In this document: positions 50,801 through 63,243 of the stretch, piece after piece
Numbering within the stretch: the stretch's first letter is position 1
How the letters are laid out: each line of letters begins with the position of its first letter
Assembly (NCBI GenBank): GCA_910589415.1
Contig: OU342634.1
Coordinates: forward strand, 23,557,144-23,621,143
Direction of reading: 5' to 3'
Length of the DNA stretch: 64,000 nt
From: Malachius bipustulatus
Lineage: Eukaryota; Arthropoda; Insecta; Coleoptera; Melyridae
Notes under the pieces: model-generated
Databases searched by the model: none
What the model saw: the letters and a program-made list of their open reading frames with translations, nothing else
What the model was told of the DNA's origin: nothing
Translations under genes and position numbers: made by a program

Positions 50801-52771
50801 TTAAATAACAGAAATAAACAACACCTAACTAATGTAACAATTGTCAGTAACCATAGAGTCAGTGGCGTTAATTTTTTTTTTTTTTGAAAAGGGGCGATGG
50901 CACACCCATATCTCCGCCGCTGGTTTTCGCAATTTATGACCATAAGCCGAAAATCATGAAAGATACTTAGCTTATGCTGCGTGCCAATTTTCAATTTTTT
51001 TAAAGCAGCCCATTTGACAATATTCACAAAACATTGCTTTACCAAAACTTCAACTATCTTGAAAAGTATCTTGAAAAGGAAGCTTTCCCGACTATAAGTG
51101 TTTTAGAGAAACTGGCATTATTTTAAAGTTATCTAACTTTGGTAAAGTCCTGACGTTTTAAGTTGGACCACCCTGTATATCCAGTGGAAGCAAATGGAGG
51201 AAAAAATCCCTAGATATTAAATTAATACAAGCAAATTAATTTGATTTCGTCATCAAAATGCAACTTTCAAGACTCTTTTGACGTTAGAAAGTATACTCGA
51301 CATTTTTTACAATCTCTTGAGTTAAAACGAGGCAAATAAATAATGTTATGTGTCCACATTGCATACCTTGACAATAGGAAAAAACATTTAAATATTGTCA
51401 AGACGAAACCTTTTTTATTGTGATTTTAGTTTTTGGATTTGGACGCTCGTTGAGTTTACGGAAATATATCCAACTTCCGTTTTTTTTTTTTTGTTTTTTA
51501 TAGTTTATCTACGGCATTTTCAGTATTCGCCCAAAGAAAAAATAGTTTTGGATTCCTTATTTTTCTAGTAAATTCTTTATCTTTAGTTGGAACCAAGGAG
51601 CATGAACTAAGCGCTATTTTGTTGCCAATTTTTTACTACAGATTCACTCCTCTCTAGTTAATTCTCTTTGGTTGGAACCTTCATATTGAAATTGAGTTTC
51701 TATGTCTGTTGATTAAAAAATGGCAGCATTACAAAAAGTGCATGACAAAACATTTAAACCAGCACGACTAACGAAAAAAGTTAGCACACCGCCAACTGGA
51801 ATCCAACAGAGATAGAAACTAAATTTCAATAATAAATTGCAACTGAAGATAAGCAGTTTTCACTTTCCAAACTAGCTTTCGTTTGGGCTAAAACGCAACA
51901 ATTTCGGAACTAGTGTCCATGAACTAAAAACTGAAAGTCGGATACATTTCAGTAAAGAGGGTCCAACCAAATTCAAAAATGTTAAATAAAAAATTCGTAA
52001 AGAATAAATTCATACAATTTGTTTAATGTGAAATATTTAACAATTATTATTATTTTCTCTTTTCAGTTTCTTGAAGAATACGAACAATATGTACTCTTCA
52101 TTTCTTTTTAATCAGTTCATTGTCAGTCAATTGTCCCTTTGTTTTTCAATGTTCATACTGGCAAATATAGAGTAAGTATGGACAATATTAAGTTATTAAT
52201 ATTATGTTTAATTAAAAATAAATTTTATTGTAAATAAGATTTTATTATTTTATTGTTTAGTTAGTATTTAGTAGGTACAATGGAACATATGTATTCCTTT
52301 TCAGTTTTCCACCATCGCCAGGAGTTTTAATGAAATATCTTACGCTCGTAGGATGTTATTTATTCCAACTCAGCATATATTGTTTTATGGGGAACGACGT
52401 CACATACGAGGTAAATTTTCATGCAAGGTCAATAATAAATTGCGAGACATATCTGCATCTAACTAAACATGATTTTTAGTGTACTACTATCTGCACATCA
52501 ATTTTTCACAACAAATGGAACCAAAGAGGCATTGATAAACAAGATAAGCAAAATATGTTGATTGCTATGCACAGATCTCAACTAAGAGAGACCATCTCTA
52601 TAGGAGGATTCTTTGATCTGAATGTAGAAACCCTCAGCAAGGTTAGTATGGAGTACCCTATTAATTACAGTAGTTACGGATATAAGTGTCGAAATTTTCC
52701 AGGTTATCAGACAAGCATTTTCAGTTCTTGCATGTTTACAAGCAGTTAATAATCGTGAACCCAAGAAATGA
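47880..52771 (+). CDS. odorant receptor OR-H (7tm_6), 382 aa, duplicate of OR-E
   Basis: Complete receptor with exons 47880-48107, 48189-48667, 52067-52171, 52305-52410, 52480-52641 and 52703-52771, the same lengths as OR-E. The ATG in GAAAATGGAAAATG is chosen because it aligns with OR-E. Compared with OR-E, exon 1 has three replacements and exon 2 about 23, most of them in the central part between SRLMIQSN and FDGLFGF. Exons 3-6 encode the same protein; I see one silent change in exon 3. Intron 2 holds the shared TIR/R1 element plus a private foldback. AATAAA lies at 52962. The ligand-facing region has diverged while the C-terminal pore and co-receptor region is fixed; specificity differences are an inference. 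Confidence 0.94.
48806..50300. mobile_element. TIR element in OR-H intron 2 with R1-type RT fragment, copy 2
   Basis: Orthologous to 21321-23055. The left end reads CAGGTAGTTCCACCCGTAGA and the right end GGTCTGCTGGTGAAATACTCTG. The R1 reverse-transcriptase fragment inside is better preserved than in copy 1: MSPVLCNLLYNNLLEF, then LIWFADDIVLLAND with the FADD box intact, then frameshifts and GGPKASKRR and FSAYRTISTEGV. It has only part of the palm and thumb, so it is not active. Confidence 0.75.
49060..49541 (+). pseudogene. R1-clade reverse transcriptase fragment, copy 2
   Basis: The open frame from 49067 to 49342 gives SPVLCNLLYNNLLEF and IWFADDIVLLANDS. The next frame gives LMPSIGGPKASKRRILST and SQMQYAAPAWRVGI. 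The last part, in another frame, gives FQRQMTIRIFSAYRTIS. These are the palm box C and thumb features of R1/Jockey-group elements. At least two frameshifts are present. Confidence 0.75.
50316..51175. mobile_element. TA-flanked foldback element, private to copy 2
   Basis: CAGGGTGGTCCAACTTAAAA on the left is mirrored by TTTTAAGTTGGACCACCCTG on the right, with TA at both ends. The inverted arms are each about 310 bases and include CAGCGGCGGAGATATGGGTG and GGGGCGATGGCAC on their inner parts. Copy 1 has no element here; its sequence passes from ACAATATA to CCAGTGGAAGC with about 10 extra bases. No transposase. Insertion followed the OR-E/OR-H duplication. Confidence 0.85.
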
Positions 52772-53522
52772 AAGTAAACTTGGAGTTATTTTATATTTAT
52801 TGATGAGCAACAATACCACAAACAGTACTTCATCTTTATGTACTTGTGTGATGTCTAGTCAGTATAGTATGGTTAGTTTTACGAATATGTAGGTGCTTTA
52901 TAATATTATGTATATTTAAAATAATATGCTAACTTGTACTCTACGGTTATATCTATCTAAGAATAAATATTGATATTATTGAGAAGTTTTCTGTATAGAT
53001 AATTCTCTTTAGCACGACAATTTTTCGTTAAATTTTAAGTATAAATCTTTTCTTTACATGAAGTTTTTCCCTTCACATAAGAGACATTTTGCAATTTAAG
53101 ATTTATCATGACAAAGATTGATGAGAAAAATTTTTGGTGATAGATTTCAACATTATGACATGAAAAAGTGACGCAAAAAAGCCTAAAGTTTGCTATCGAG
53201 CTGGAAAATCGTTTTGACGAATTCGACTCAAAAAACCTTCAACCGAACTAACTGTTTTCTCATCTTTACCTTATCAAAGGTGGTAAATCGTTAAAGAAAA
53301 AACAAACACGCATCGGTGTTCGACTACTCACAGTTTGTAGGGTCTAATCAGATATAAAAAAAAACAGAGAAAAACTTTCATTAATCTCATGAAAGAAGAT
53401 TTACCCTGATTGTAAGGTACCTACTCACATTTTTTTTATTCAAAATCGATACCACCAAAATGAAATAAAAAAGAAAATTCTGCGTGCGCACATCTAACTG
53501 TAAGATAAATTGGAACAAGAAT

Positions 53523-53650
53523 CTAGTTAATAATAAAGAAAAAGTCTTATTCTCGCTAAATTTTAGACTTTATTTTCTCTTTTTCTCTTATTAGATTCTT
53601 TATTATTATTGTCATTGGTCCTCGCAATGGGTCTACGTGAATTTAAGAAT
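53523..53650. mobile_element. short insertion with 12-bp direct repeats, private to copy 2
   Basis: AAGAATCTAGTT flanks about 115 bases on both sides. Copy 1 has one site there (AAGAATTTAGTT, near 27538). The inserted piece starts AATAATAAAGAA and contains TTCTTTATTATT near its end, a weak inverted pair. A 12-bp duplication suits a retroposed short element, but no poly(A) tail or Pol III box is clear. Confidence 0.6.
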
Positions 53651-53739
53651 CTAGTTGTTCAAGGCTCAGATATCACGATTTTCTGATCAGTCTGGCAAGG
53701 CACTTACAACTTATGGTGGTTAGGGCGGGGAAATCCGTC

Positions 53740-56700
53740 GGTTCCCAATGTATTGCCACTATAAAAATTGTCTGCTTACTGCTAAAACCAAGTACCTAAG
53801 TGCTATAATACGATTCTGGGCAAACGAAGTTTGAAAGTTTGACTCTAGACAACACAGTAATGTGAAAAAGTGCTGTAATGATTAATTTTGCATGTGGATA
53901 TAGAAGCTGAAGACATATTATGGAATCTTAATTAACCTGCTTTTACAAGAAATATAAATTTATTCAAAAACTTGTAAGTTCACCTAGTTTTTTTGGGTTC
54001 ATCAAATCTAAATCATTTAAAAATGGATACTTAAACATTATTCAGCTGTTATCTTTGCAATGAAGAGTTGTATTAGTCGATTGTACCAGTTGAAAGAGCG
54101 GAAAAAGTTGTGAAGACTGTGTTTCCAACTAATTTTTTCACATTTCGTCATTAACCTAGGGAAAATGCATGGGATCTATTTTATCTTAAGATAATATACA
54201 TAATACCCGTTTACCCATTTATCAACCTACCTATAGCATTACTAGAGATGAAAGTGTTTATAGGTCGGTTATCGGGGAGCTGAAAAAATTATTTAAAAAT
54301 AATCCCAATAAAAACTTTAGAATCGATGGCTTCACTATTATTTATACGTAACCGCACTACCGGCCAATTTTATGAGTCTATATATTTATATCCCTTCATA
54401 TAAATATAAATATATCTCTTTATATTAGTTATAATATACCAAACAGGGACAAATCAATATTTGGATGAAAATATGGATGGCAAACATTTTTCCACAATTT
54501 CTTGCAAGAAATATACATACAGTACGTATAAAACAAATTGTATTTCGAGAAAAATAAATAAATAACTACAGGAAAGTGAACAACAGATAAACGATCGTAT
54601 TTTTTTATAATAAAATATTATTTTCCTAACAGACATAAATCGATTTAGGTGGTCATTGAGAAATTTTTGTGGCATTTGTTATATCTTATAATGATATATG
54701 CATACCATATCAGGAAATAAAGTAAAACCAAATTTACTACTCACCAGGGTTCATTTCATATATTAAATAATGCTGTCCAATTAAAAATATCTAGATTTGC
54801 CAATGTGGTCTAGTCTAGATCATTTAAAAGTGACATCAAACCTATACGTAAATTCAACCAAGATCGATATCTTCTCACCGTATGCCGCTGATTTTATCAC
54901 CATATTATGTTCTATCTTCAGCAAGGAATCTCACAGTTAATTATCTCGTTAGTGGCCAACGAAAACAAATCACATAAATTATAAAAAATGGGAATGTTTA
55001 TTGCAATTCTGTAGAGATATCATTTCTGATATTATGATGAATTAGGAAAAAGTAGGTATCTCAACTTTTTATAAACACATAATCACATAATAATTATTAT
55101 AACAACATAAAAATTTGATTAACCTTATTGTATTATTTTACAATCCCATTAAATCATCATGTTATTGCAATCTTTTCACGATTTTATTCTTATTAATTGA
55201 TCCAAGCATAAACTGACAATTTTTTAATGACCAGAAAATTTTCTCATCAGGGGAATCCACATTTCATGCTATTGCAAAACCTGAGATCTAAAAAAATTAC
55301 TCTAAAGCTACTCTATGTATAAGTCGGATACACCTACGCATTTGCAGGAGTTACCATCGTCTATCTGACAGACTTGGGTCCCACCCCTCAGCCCACAAGT
55401 TATAAGAGCCTTGTCACACTATTTAGGCCAGTTATCTAAGATCCATCCGGTTTAGTTTGATTATGTCATGTTGATCTGACCTGCCCGCAGCTTGGTGTTT
55501 TCTTCCACTACTTCTGTAAAAAACTTTTTGATCCTCTGCACCGTTTTCTTGTTATCCAGCGCTTCGGCACATTCCTGAATCAGCGGGAGCTAATCCTGGC
55601 TGAGTTCAGTGCATTTGTCGAAGTCTGATTATGTTTATTATACAGGGTGTCATGTAACTGGATATCCCAAGTCTGTGGGTGTATTCTTTAGTCTATTTAA
55701 ATTAAAGTCGAAACCACCCATTTGGTGAAAACTCTGACTGCAATACTAACAATCTGTATAAATTGTCTGCTCCGTGGTCTCTGTTACCTCCTTTATTCTA
55801 GCTGCTTGTAGGAATGTAGAGTGTCGTTCATGCACCTCTGTTTGGTATACCGGTGTGGTTGATCATAGTGAAAAGATCTCTTCACTTCTTGTCCATGTAA
55901 AGTCCTGCTCCAAAAACCATTCTCATCCCTGAAGCCGTCTGTAAAACAGATAGGCTATGCGGGGATGTTAGGAATAAAATGTGGGTTCAGAGAGAAGTTT
56001 TGTTGTAGTTTTGAAGTTTTGTTTCTTGCGTCGCTGAACATGAATTTGAAGTTGCTGGAAAAAAATTTTCCCGAAACTTTGTTGCTTTTTTTTTGCTATT
56101 TTTCCCAAATTTTGACACCTTTTTCAGTTCTTGTTCTAAATCTCAGAAAGAAAGCGTTTTCCCGATAAGTCCAATTCACGCAAAATTAAAGTAGACAAGA
56201 CTTACGACATTTCTCATAAATAAAGTTTTTTTTTTGAAGATAAACCATTGCGCCGGTAGACCAAGTGCAAAAAAACATAGTCACTTTGTTTGGGGCTTTG
56301 GAAAGTTTCGGTATAGTTTTGATTTTCTCACCCTCTAATGTTTTTGGGTCACTGAACACGAATTTGAAGTTTTCTGGAAGTGTTTTTCGGATTCTACTCC
56401 ATATAAAATTAAACTAGACGAAATTTCTTACATTTCTTATTTAAAACGGTTTTTTTTAGGAAGACTTACCGTTCCCGCGGTAGAGCGCATAAAAAAACAT
56501 AGTCCCAAATCTAGTGAAACGTGACAAAAATTTCAAAAAAAGTTGTGGGTAAAATTTTTACCAGGCAACCTCAAATTTGTGTTCAGCGACCCAAAAACAC
56601 AAAAACATAGAGGGTGAGAAAATAAAAGCTATAGCAAAACTTTCCTTTGAAAATTATAATATTCCTAACCTAAGATTTCTTTTCTGGTTTAAGGTTGACT

Positions 56701-58180
56701 TCCCTTTTATCCATTTTTACCTTCCAGGAATTAAGAGGGAATACTTCATATTTTCTATTTTTCTGTGTAACTCAAGTAATCTGTTGTTTTCAGATTGTGA
56801 TCTCTGTCTGAGCGTTTGTAAGACTTTTCAATAAGAGACACTATACAGACTCTGTAATGGAGAAGACCCAATAGCTGCAAATTTTGAGTGAGCTCAGCTC
56901 TCACTCTTGGGACAGGTTTTCCGGGACACGAAACCATTGCTGTAGATTATTAAAAAGATACTTTTTTCCATGGATAAAAAATTTAAAAATTGGCCGTATT
57001 GCAGAAATTAATGCATAAATATTATTTCCTCTAATATTTACAGCCAAACTGAGAGATACAAAATCTGACCAAATTTCATTAAAATATCCAGTTCAACTAA
57101 GCTGCTTCGAAACAGAACCTCATAAACAATATATGATATTACTTAATCAGAACTGGTCAGGTTGTATTCTTAAACGAGTAAGAATACACATTATTATAAG
57201 GCGGCTTACAAACGAATCTGAAAATTAAAATAAATAAAGAACAAAACGATTGAACGAACAGGTGTAAGGAGAAAACCTCCTCTTTAATTAGTGCAAATGT
57301 TAATAAATTAACTTCATCTGTACTTCTTTTACGAGGGAAAGTTTTCTCACGATTATTGAGTTCCTTAATATCTAGAAAATAGCGTTAAGACTGAACTATT
57401 TTAGATGACATAATTGAAATTTAACTCACTTCCATTCATTATGCCTTCTTATAACTTTAATTAGCTTGTCTCTTTGATTATTCATATTCTCTACCTTTTA
57501 TATCACTATTAAGGACATTATTTGGTTAGTTTCAACCTAGTTACATACAAGTATATTTTTGTTAATAATAAGAAACTGTTTAAGATTTTATACAAAACAT
57601 TATTATTGAGTCAACAGATAAACATACGAATGAAGAAACCTAATTGTCCCAACGTCACCCGTCGTTGAAAAATTATCCCATTTATATCCTACATGGGAGG
57701 TATCAGTGATTTGTCTTCTTCTCCAAGTCTTAATGGTGTAACTCTCTTGACCCTACTGAAAGTTCCTCCAGATTTAATAATAATTGCCTGCTGCAAATTG
57801 AAAATTAAGAACTCTAGAGTGTTGGGAACCGTCTTTTAGATCATTGTTTATTTTGCTTAATTTGTTACCGTCATTCTGGTACTGCCTATCTCCATTTGTA
57901 CGGGAGGTTTCATATAAATTAATGATGTAAATAAAGAATTAGCTACCATATTCAGGGCGGTAACACATGAATACAAATTATTAACATTAACATTGTTGCT
58001 GTGGTAGTTTCACAAGCTGTTTCTTATATAAGTAACGAAAACAAGGTAGGTAGTTATATACACGTTATATCCATCAAGCATGCATAACGCAGAAGTTTTA
58101 TGAATAAACTAAATGTACTATATACCTATACTAGATATTAGTTAAAAAAATTCACAATCATTTCACACAACATTTATTTG
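53740..58180. other. intergenic region after OR-H
   Basis: No complete gene is recognised. It contains a decayed protein fragment on the reverse strand (55461-55624), a TACAGGGTGTCATG element end near 55641, and two similar stretches (about 55965-56170 and 56275-56480) with TTTTCCCG, AAGTT(T/G)CTGGAA and CTGAACA(T/C)GAATTTGAAG words. The open frames in these stretches lack motifs. Confidence 0.5.
55461..55624 (-). pseudogene. decayed fragment of a cellular protein gene
   Basis: On the reverse strand a frame reads DKCTELSQD, an in-frame stop, then LPLIQECAEALDNKKTVQRI and KKFFTEVVEENTKLRAGQ-INMT followed by TAA. The charged, helical, GC-richer text differs sharply from its AT-rich flanks, as expected of a retrocopied 3' end. 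I do not recognise the parent protein. The internal stop and lack of an upstream continuation argue against a working gene. Confidence 0.4.
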
Positions 58181-58181
58181 C

Positions 58182-59936
58182 CTATTCAGTGTTAAGTATA
58201 TTTTGTGTGCATGTTAACAGTTCTTCTCTAACTTTATTTATGGTTTCAATTGCTCCTGAGGTAGCTCCTCTGGCGCACGTTTGGGCAGTACTCAAAGTTT
58301 GACCGACAGTTTGACTCACGAGTTTGTTCAAACCCGAAAGCTCATCCTCTGTTGTTTTGATGATGTTTTGCAAGCATCCAGTCACGTCTAGTATATTACC
58401 AAGACACGTCAATGGGGCCTGAAGAAGTCCAACCTGTTCAGGAAAGTCAAAGTTTAATCTAAATGAAACTTCTTTACTTCAATGACCATAAAAGTAAAAT
58501 ATTTCCTTCACGGTCACTACATTTTGAAAAAAATTGAACATTATAGGGAGGTACTTACAACTAATTGAGTGGTCCCTTGAATAGCATTGGTGACGACTTG
58601 CAGATTATCGCCAATTTTGCAATTATCGAATATTCCGTCGGTGATTCCTGTGAGTGCGTTTACTTCATTCTGAACGCATACGTCGATATTCTTACCGGCG
58701 GCAGCTGCTTGGTTGGTAAGCTGCTCTACGAGGGAGTTCACTCCACCAAGGGTGTTACTGATGCGAGTACTTAGGCCAGTCAAAGTTCCGTTAAGGGTCT
58801 CCTGTACTTGTTTCACAGTGGACATCGCATTGTTAACTACATTGCCAATAGTTTCAACCAATTCTGATATGCGTTGGTTCAAAGAATCGATCAGATCGGT
58901 GATTGGACCACTTGATACGCCCTGGAGAAATGTAATACGTATAATTAGAGTTTAATTATTTTTCTGATGAAACCTCATCCTGAAGTTTTAATTTATAAAC
59001 AAAAGTTACATTCATTGTTTTCTCCAAAAGGTGGCTTTTTTGCCAGAAATTATAAGTTTTCGAAATTTGAAGTATTTACGTCTCGAGAACGGAACAGGCT
59101 GAAACAGGTTTCAGTTCATAGAAATCTATATTCCAATGCATTTACAGATAAATTTTCAAAATTCAAAATGAAAAATTAAATTACATTTTTCGACCACGTT
59201 GCTCGTTTCTGAATAACTATAACAGTAAAAAAATTCGTTTTAAAGAAATCAGCCCTAATAAACCTATACCGAAAAATAACTTTTTTTAGTTTATTGACTA
59301 GGAATTTTCGAATTGATTTTTCTTTCAAATGGTTATAAAAATCGCTTGTCAGATGATAGAACTTGTAAGAAGTTTAGAACCATAATCAGTTCTTCTGTAG
59401 CTCTCCTCTTCTTAAAGACATACAGCACACGGGAAAAAAGTAATTTTTCGAGCGAATGTTTTTTGTATTAATTAAAAAAAAAGTTTTTTTGGCATTTTCA
59501 TCACGTTGAGGATTCTTTTGTGTTATTTTTCAACGTTCTGGCGTCTACGTCTAATGTTATTTAACAGGCGATGCCATGCAGGAGCACGAGAATATTGCTT
59601 ACGACAAGATTCGTTCAATCGGCACAAAAAAAAAAAAAATAGCGACATTTTGTCATACGGTTCTTGAGATATAAACCGTCCAAAGTTGAAGAAGAATCGA
59701 TGACAGTTTTATAACATCTTCTAATCCTTTCAATTTTAAAAGTTGATAAGAACAAATTTTTATGGAATTCTTTGAGGATGAATTTCTTTTTTATATTTTA
59801 ATAACAAAAAAATTGGAGAGTTAATTCTACATTTAATTTAATTTAACTAATTTATTTAAATTTAATTTAACATTTTTATAAATACCTGTTGCGCAATAAA
59901 AGCGATGAAAACTACTAAAATAACTTTCTTAAACAT
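58182..59936 (-). CDS. small secreted six-cysteine helical protein, 221 aa, three exons
   Basis: Reverse-strand gene with exons 59936-59886 (17 codons), 58921-58559 (121 codons) and 58433-58182 (83 codons plus stop). All introns are GT-AG and phase 0. Exon 1 encodes a signal peptide, MFKKVILVVFIAFIAQQ. The mature part is rich in Asn, Thr, Val and Gln with amphipathic helices (ELVETIGNVVNNAMSTV, EQLTNQAAAAGKNI) and six cysteines (VCVQ, NCKI, TCLG, GCLQ, TCAR, TCTQ). AATAAA follows the stop at about 58171-58176. It resembles insect secreted proteins of the TsetseEP/DUF725 kind in style, but I cannot assign it firmly. A likely sister gene starts head-to-head at 63335. Confidence 0.85.
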
Positions 59937-60013
59937 TTTTTTTGTGTAAATTTTTCTAAACTATACTTAATAATCTAAAAATTATACTACACCCATATTA
60001 GCCGTGAAAAATT

Positions 60014-60021
60014 CTTTTATA
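60014..60021 (-). promoter_or_regulatory. TATA box of the secreted-protein gene
   Basis: Reverse-strand TATAAAAG lies about 80 bases upstream of the ATG at 59936, a fitting position for a TATA box with a short 5' UTR. The gene on the opposite side (63335) has a comparable box, which supports both. Confidence 0.6.
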
Positions 60022-63000
60022 CAATGTTAAATAATCAAAGAACAAACATTTTTATCTTTTGATGTTATGTTTAAAAAAAATGTTTAAATCTAGAACAATT
60101 AAGTTGTAATAATATACATAATTAATATGCTGATTAAGTGTGTTATAGATATTTATTATCCCTTTCCGTGTACGTGTTTATCTATTCCTTCAGGTTCTAT
60201 ACCGAGTTAAAATTTTCACTACAAATATTAACATATCATTGAAGTTATAAACAATATTTGCATATATTTTATAATATGGGATAATTTATGGTCTTGAAAA
60301 ATTCCATATTCTGATAAGATCGAAGAAAGAGAAATTCCATAATCTTATAAGGTTGATCCTTACAAAGAATCACTTTGATAAAAGATATGAGGCACGCGTG
60401 TCCTATTATTTACAATTATTATTATTACGTACATTTCTGGTTTAACATACAGGGTGTTATTTATCATACTGCTCTATTCTATCGAGTATCGAACTGTTAA
60501 AATTGATAGAAAAGTCAAAAAAATTTTAAAGCTGATACGACTAGTTTTCTAAAATTAAAAATTCCAAGTCTGTTAGTAGTACCTATAGCTTTAATATCAT
60601 ATTTAGTAGTTAATTGGAGTTACAAAATGTCATCTGCACAATAACTATAAACATATTAAACTAAAGTAATAATTATTGTGAAACTGAATAAAATGGTGCC
60701 TATGTTTATAAGTCCTGTATAAAGACATGTGTTACAATGGCCCAAAAAGTCCTGTTAAGGATATCGCGGGATTCATACGCACTCAATATAGGGACGAACT
60801 CTTTTATTTTAAAGAGGAAGATCGGTTTTAACTGCATATAGATAAGACACTTCACTCTGGTAATAATTTGGCTTCGAGATCGAGCTCGAAATAGAGGGAG
60901 AAAAATGGTGATCTAGAGACATGACAATTGCTTGTCCCTAGTAACTTTTTTTGTGGAACAATTTTTCTTGTTTTTTTTTATAGAGTGGCGTTAACTTCGA
61001 GCAAACTATACATGTATCAGGTTTTTCTTAAGACTTGGGCGCAATGCAATGGAAACTCATTTCCAAACTTCCAATCAAGACTTTTACCGAGACGTTCTAG
61101 GAAAGCTTCGAAAACTGATCGTGCGTTGTCAGACCAAACATGAAGAACAACAACTGGTTGTAGCTGTAGCATCACGACAATACGCCTCTTCACGCAACAC
61201 TTTCATAAACTACATTAGAAAGCGTTAGAAGGTTAAAAAGTTAGAAAGCATCGTTCCTGAAACATGATATAATATTCCAAAATATTAAATAATTAAAAAT
61301 ATAATCGAATAAAAATAAAAATCTAGGTCATATGAGTATAATTTATTGAAAAGTAGCTTGTCAACCGGTTTCGGGGGTTAGCCCATCATCAGGACAATTG
61401 TCAGTTATTGGCAATTCCAGAAATTTACAGGTGTTAACATTGTATATACATGTGATAGATGAAGATGAAGGTTCTATTATAATACTCAATAACAGTTGTC
61501 GTACAAAAATTCCAGTGAATTATGTTACTTACATCGATATTAAAAATAATCTAAACCTTTTCGAAGTGAAAAGGGTTGAGATTGATTTGCCTATTTACCC
61601 TTTTCACTTCGAAAAGGTTTAGATTATTTTTAACATCGATGTAAGTAACATAATTCACTGGAATTTTTGTACGACAATTGTTATTGAGTCTTATAATAGA
61701 ACCTTCATCTTCATCTATCAAATGTATATACAATGTTAACACCTGTAAATTTCTGGAATTGCCAATAACTGACAATTGTCCTGATGATGGGCTAACCCCC
61801 GAAACCGGTTGACAAGATACTTTTCAATAAATTATACCCATATGACCTAGATTTTTATTTTTATTCGATGAATTTGAGTATACTATGGCCAACCTACTTA
61901 TATGATAAAAATATAATGTCTATCATGATTCGGAATAACTTTTATTTATACCTACTAGTGTCACCAAGGAAATTTATTTGTAGAAATCAGGTCCAATAGT
62001 GATTTAATATGGGATTAATACTCCATCCGTGCATGTTTGAGGACAATATCTATAAAAGTAAATAGAACAGATTTAAGTTGAGGTTTTTCCTCATTAGAAA
62101 GTGTACATAATGATAAAAAATGTTCAAGTTAGTTACAAAATAAATTATTGCCAGGGAATGACTTTTTTAATGGAAGTAAATATTAACTCAGAGAAAAACT
62201 ATTATGTATTTTTTCCATTTCAAGATAATAAAAGACCCTTATTAAATAAATTATTTGCATTAGCTATTTGAATTATTCAGATTTTCCGTTCCTCCAAATT
62301 ACAAATAATCAAAAAAATCTCAAGTTTTTTATCTCAATTTTTGTACGTATTAACTACCATTTATTCTAACTTAAAATACTGTTAATCTTATTGTAGATAG
62401 TCCTGAAGAATCACATATAATAAAGAGTGTTTTATTAAAGTGACTGCGTTTTTTGTGCTTCAAGTATCAAATTATTATCTTCAATGGTCGAGACTGGAAT
62501 ATCAGGATAGTTTACAGAAAAATTCCAGTTTCCAGTTCACAAACCCCAATATAAAAAATTCATGAAAGTTGTTAAGGTAATTACAACCTCTTCAGCAAGT
62601 TTTAGAAGTTAATTCAACTAGCACTAAAAAGAAAAAGTGTAAATGAAGCCAAAAAAAGAAGGCTCATATCTTTATGAGTACCTTGAGATTTTAAGAGCTG
62701 CTAGAGTTTTTCCAATAAGCTCAGGGCCCCTATTATTTCTTTTATGAATGACCTAAAGTTCTCTTTTTTGCAATATTGTTTTTTTTTGTTCAAGAATATT
62801 AATAAATGTCTGCATCGACCTACAATTTGACAGAAAATTGATATTTCTTGAGCCTAAAGAACACGATCATTTAATACAAAAAAATAAATAATAAGTCAAA
62901 TGATAATACGAGTACAGCGAGTATGTATTATGTATATAGGTACTTAGAAGAGAAAAAAAACAGGGTTGCTTAGTAACTCAATTTTTGTATGCTAGTTATG

Positions 63001-63243
63001 TAATAATTTCATATTTAGTTGAATTATTATAATGAGAGCAGATAATTGTTTTCTTTGATCTTAGAATATTGCGTAATAGAAGCATAACTGTTTATTTTGT
63101 GTTATTTGCTATATTATAGTCATTGTTTATTTAACATGAAAATATTATTGACTAACATATAACATTACAGTAGGTATGTACTGCTGCTGTTTGTTTTAAT
63201 TTTTAATTGATAGATAATCGATTTATTGATTTATTTCTATAGG
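60022..63243. other. shared upstream region of two divergent secreted-protein genes
   Basis: About 3.2 kb of very AT-rich sequence between two head-to-head genes. It contains a TACAGGGTGTTATT element end near 60449 and the palindrome at 61305-61870. No coding feature is recognised in the rest. Confidence 0.5.
61305..61870. mobile_element. foldback element with GCCCATCATCAGGAC arms
   Basis: The two halves are nearly perfect inverted copies centred near 61590: ATAAAAATCTAGGTCATATGAG, CAACCGGTTTCGGGGGTTAG and CCCATCATCAGGACAATTGTC on the left, each with its reverse complement on the right. Arms are about 280 bases with almost no spacer. The frames on both strands (61398-61622 and 61551-61775) are mirror images and not genes. 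No transposase. Confidence 0.85.

Larger units (their letters stand above)
47276..53740 (+). repeat. segmental duplication, copy 2 (holds OR-H)
   Basis: Collinear with 19842-27640. It differs by a private foldback insertion (50316-51175), a short insertion with flanking direct repeats (about 53523-53650), and the absence of the 1.85 kb palindrome and of about 270 bases in intron 3. OR-F and OR-G lie between the two copies, so this is a spaced direct duplication. Confidence 0.9.

Noticed and set aside
59038..59179. Forward frame 58967-59179 within the intron of the secreted-protein gene
   Set aside because: It lies in intron 1 of the reverse-strand gene, is AT-rich and has no recognised domain.
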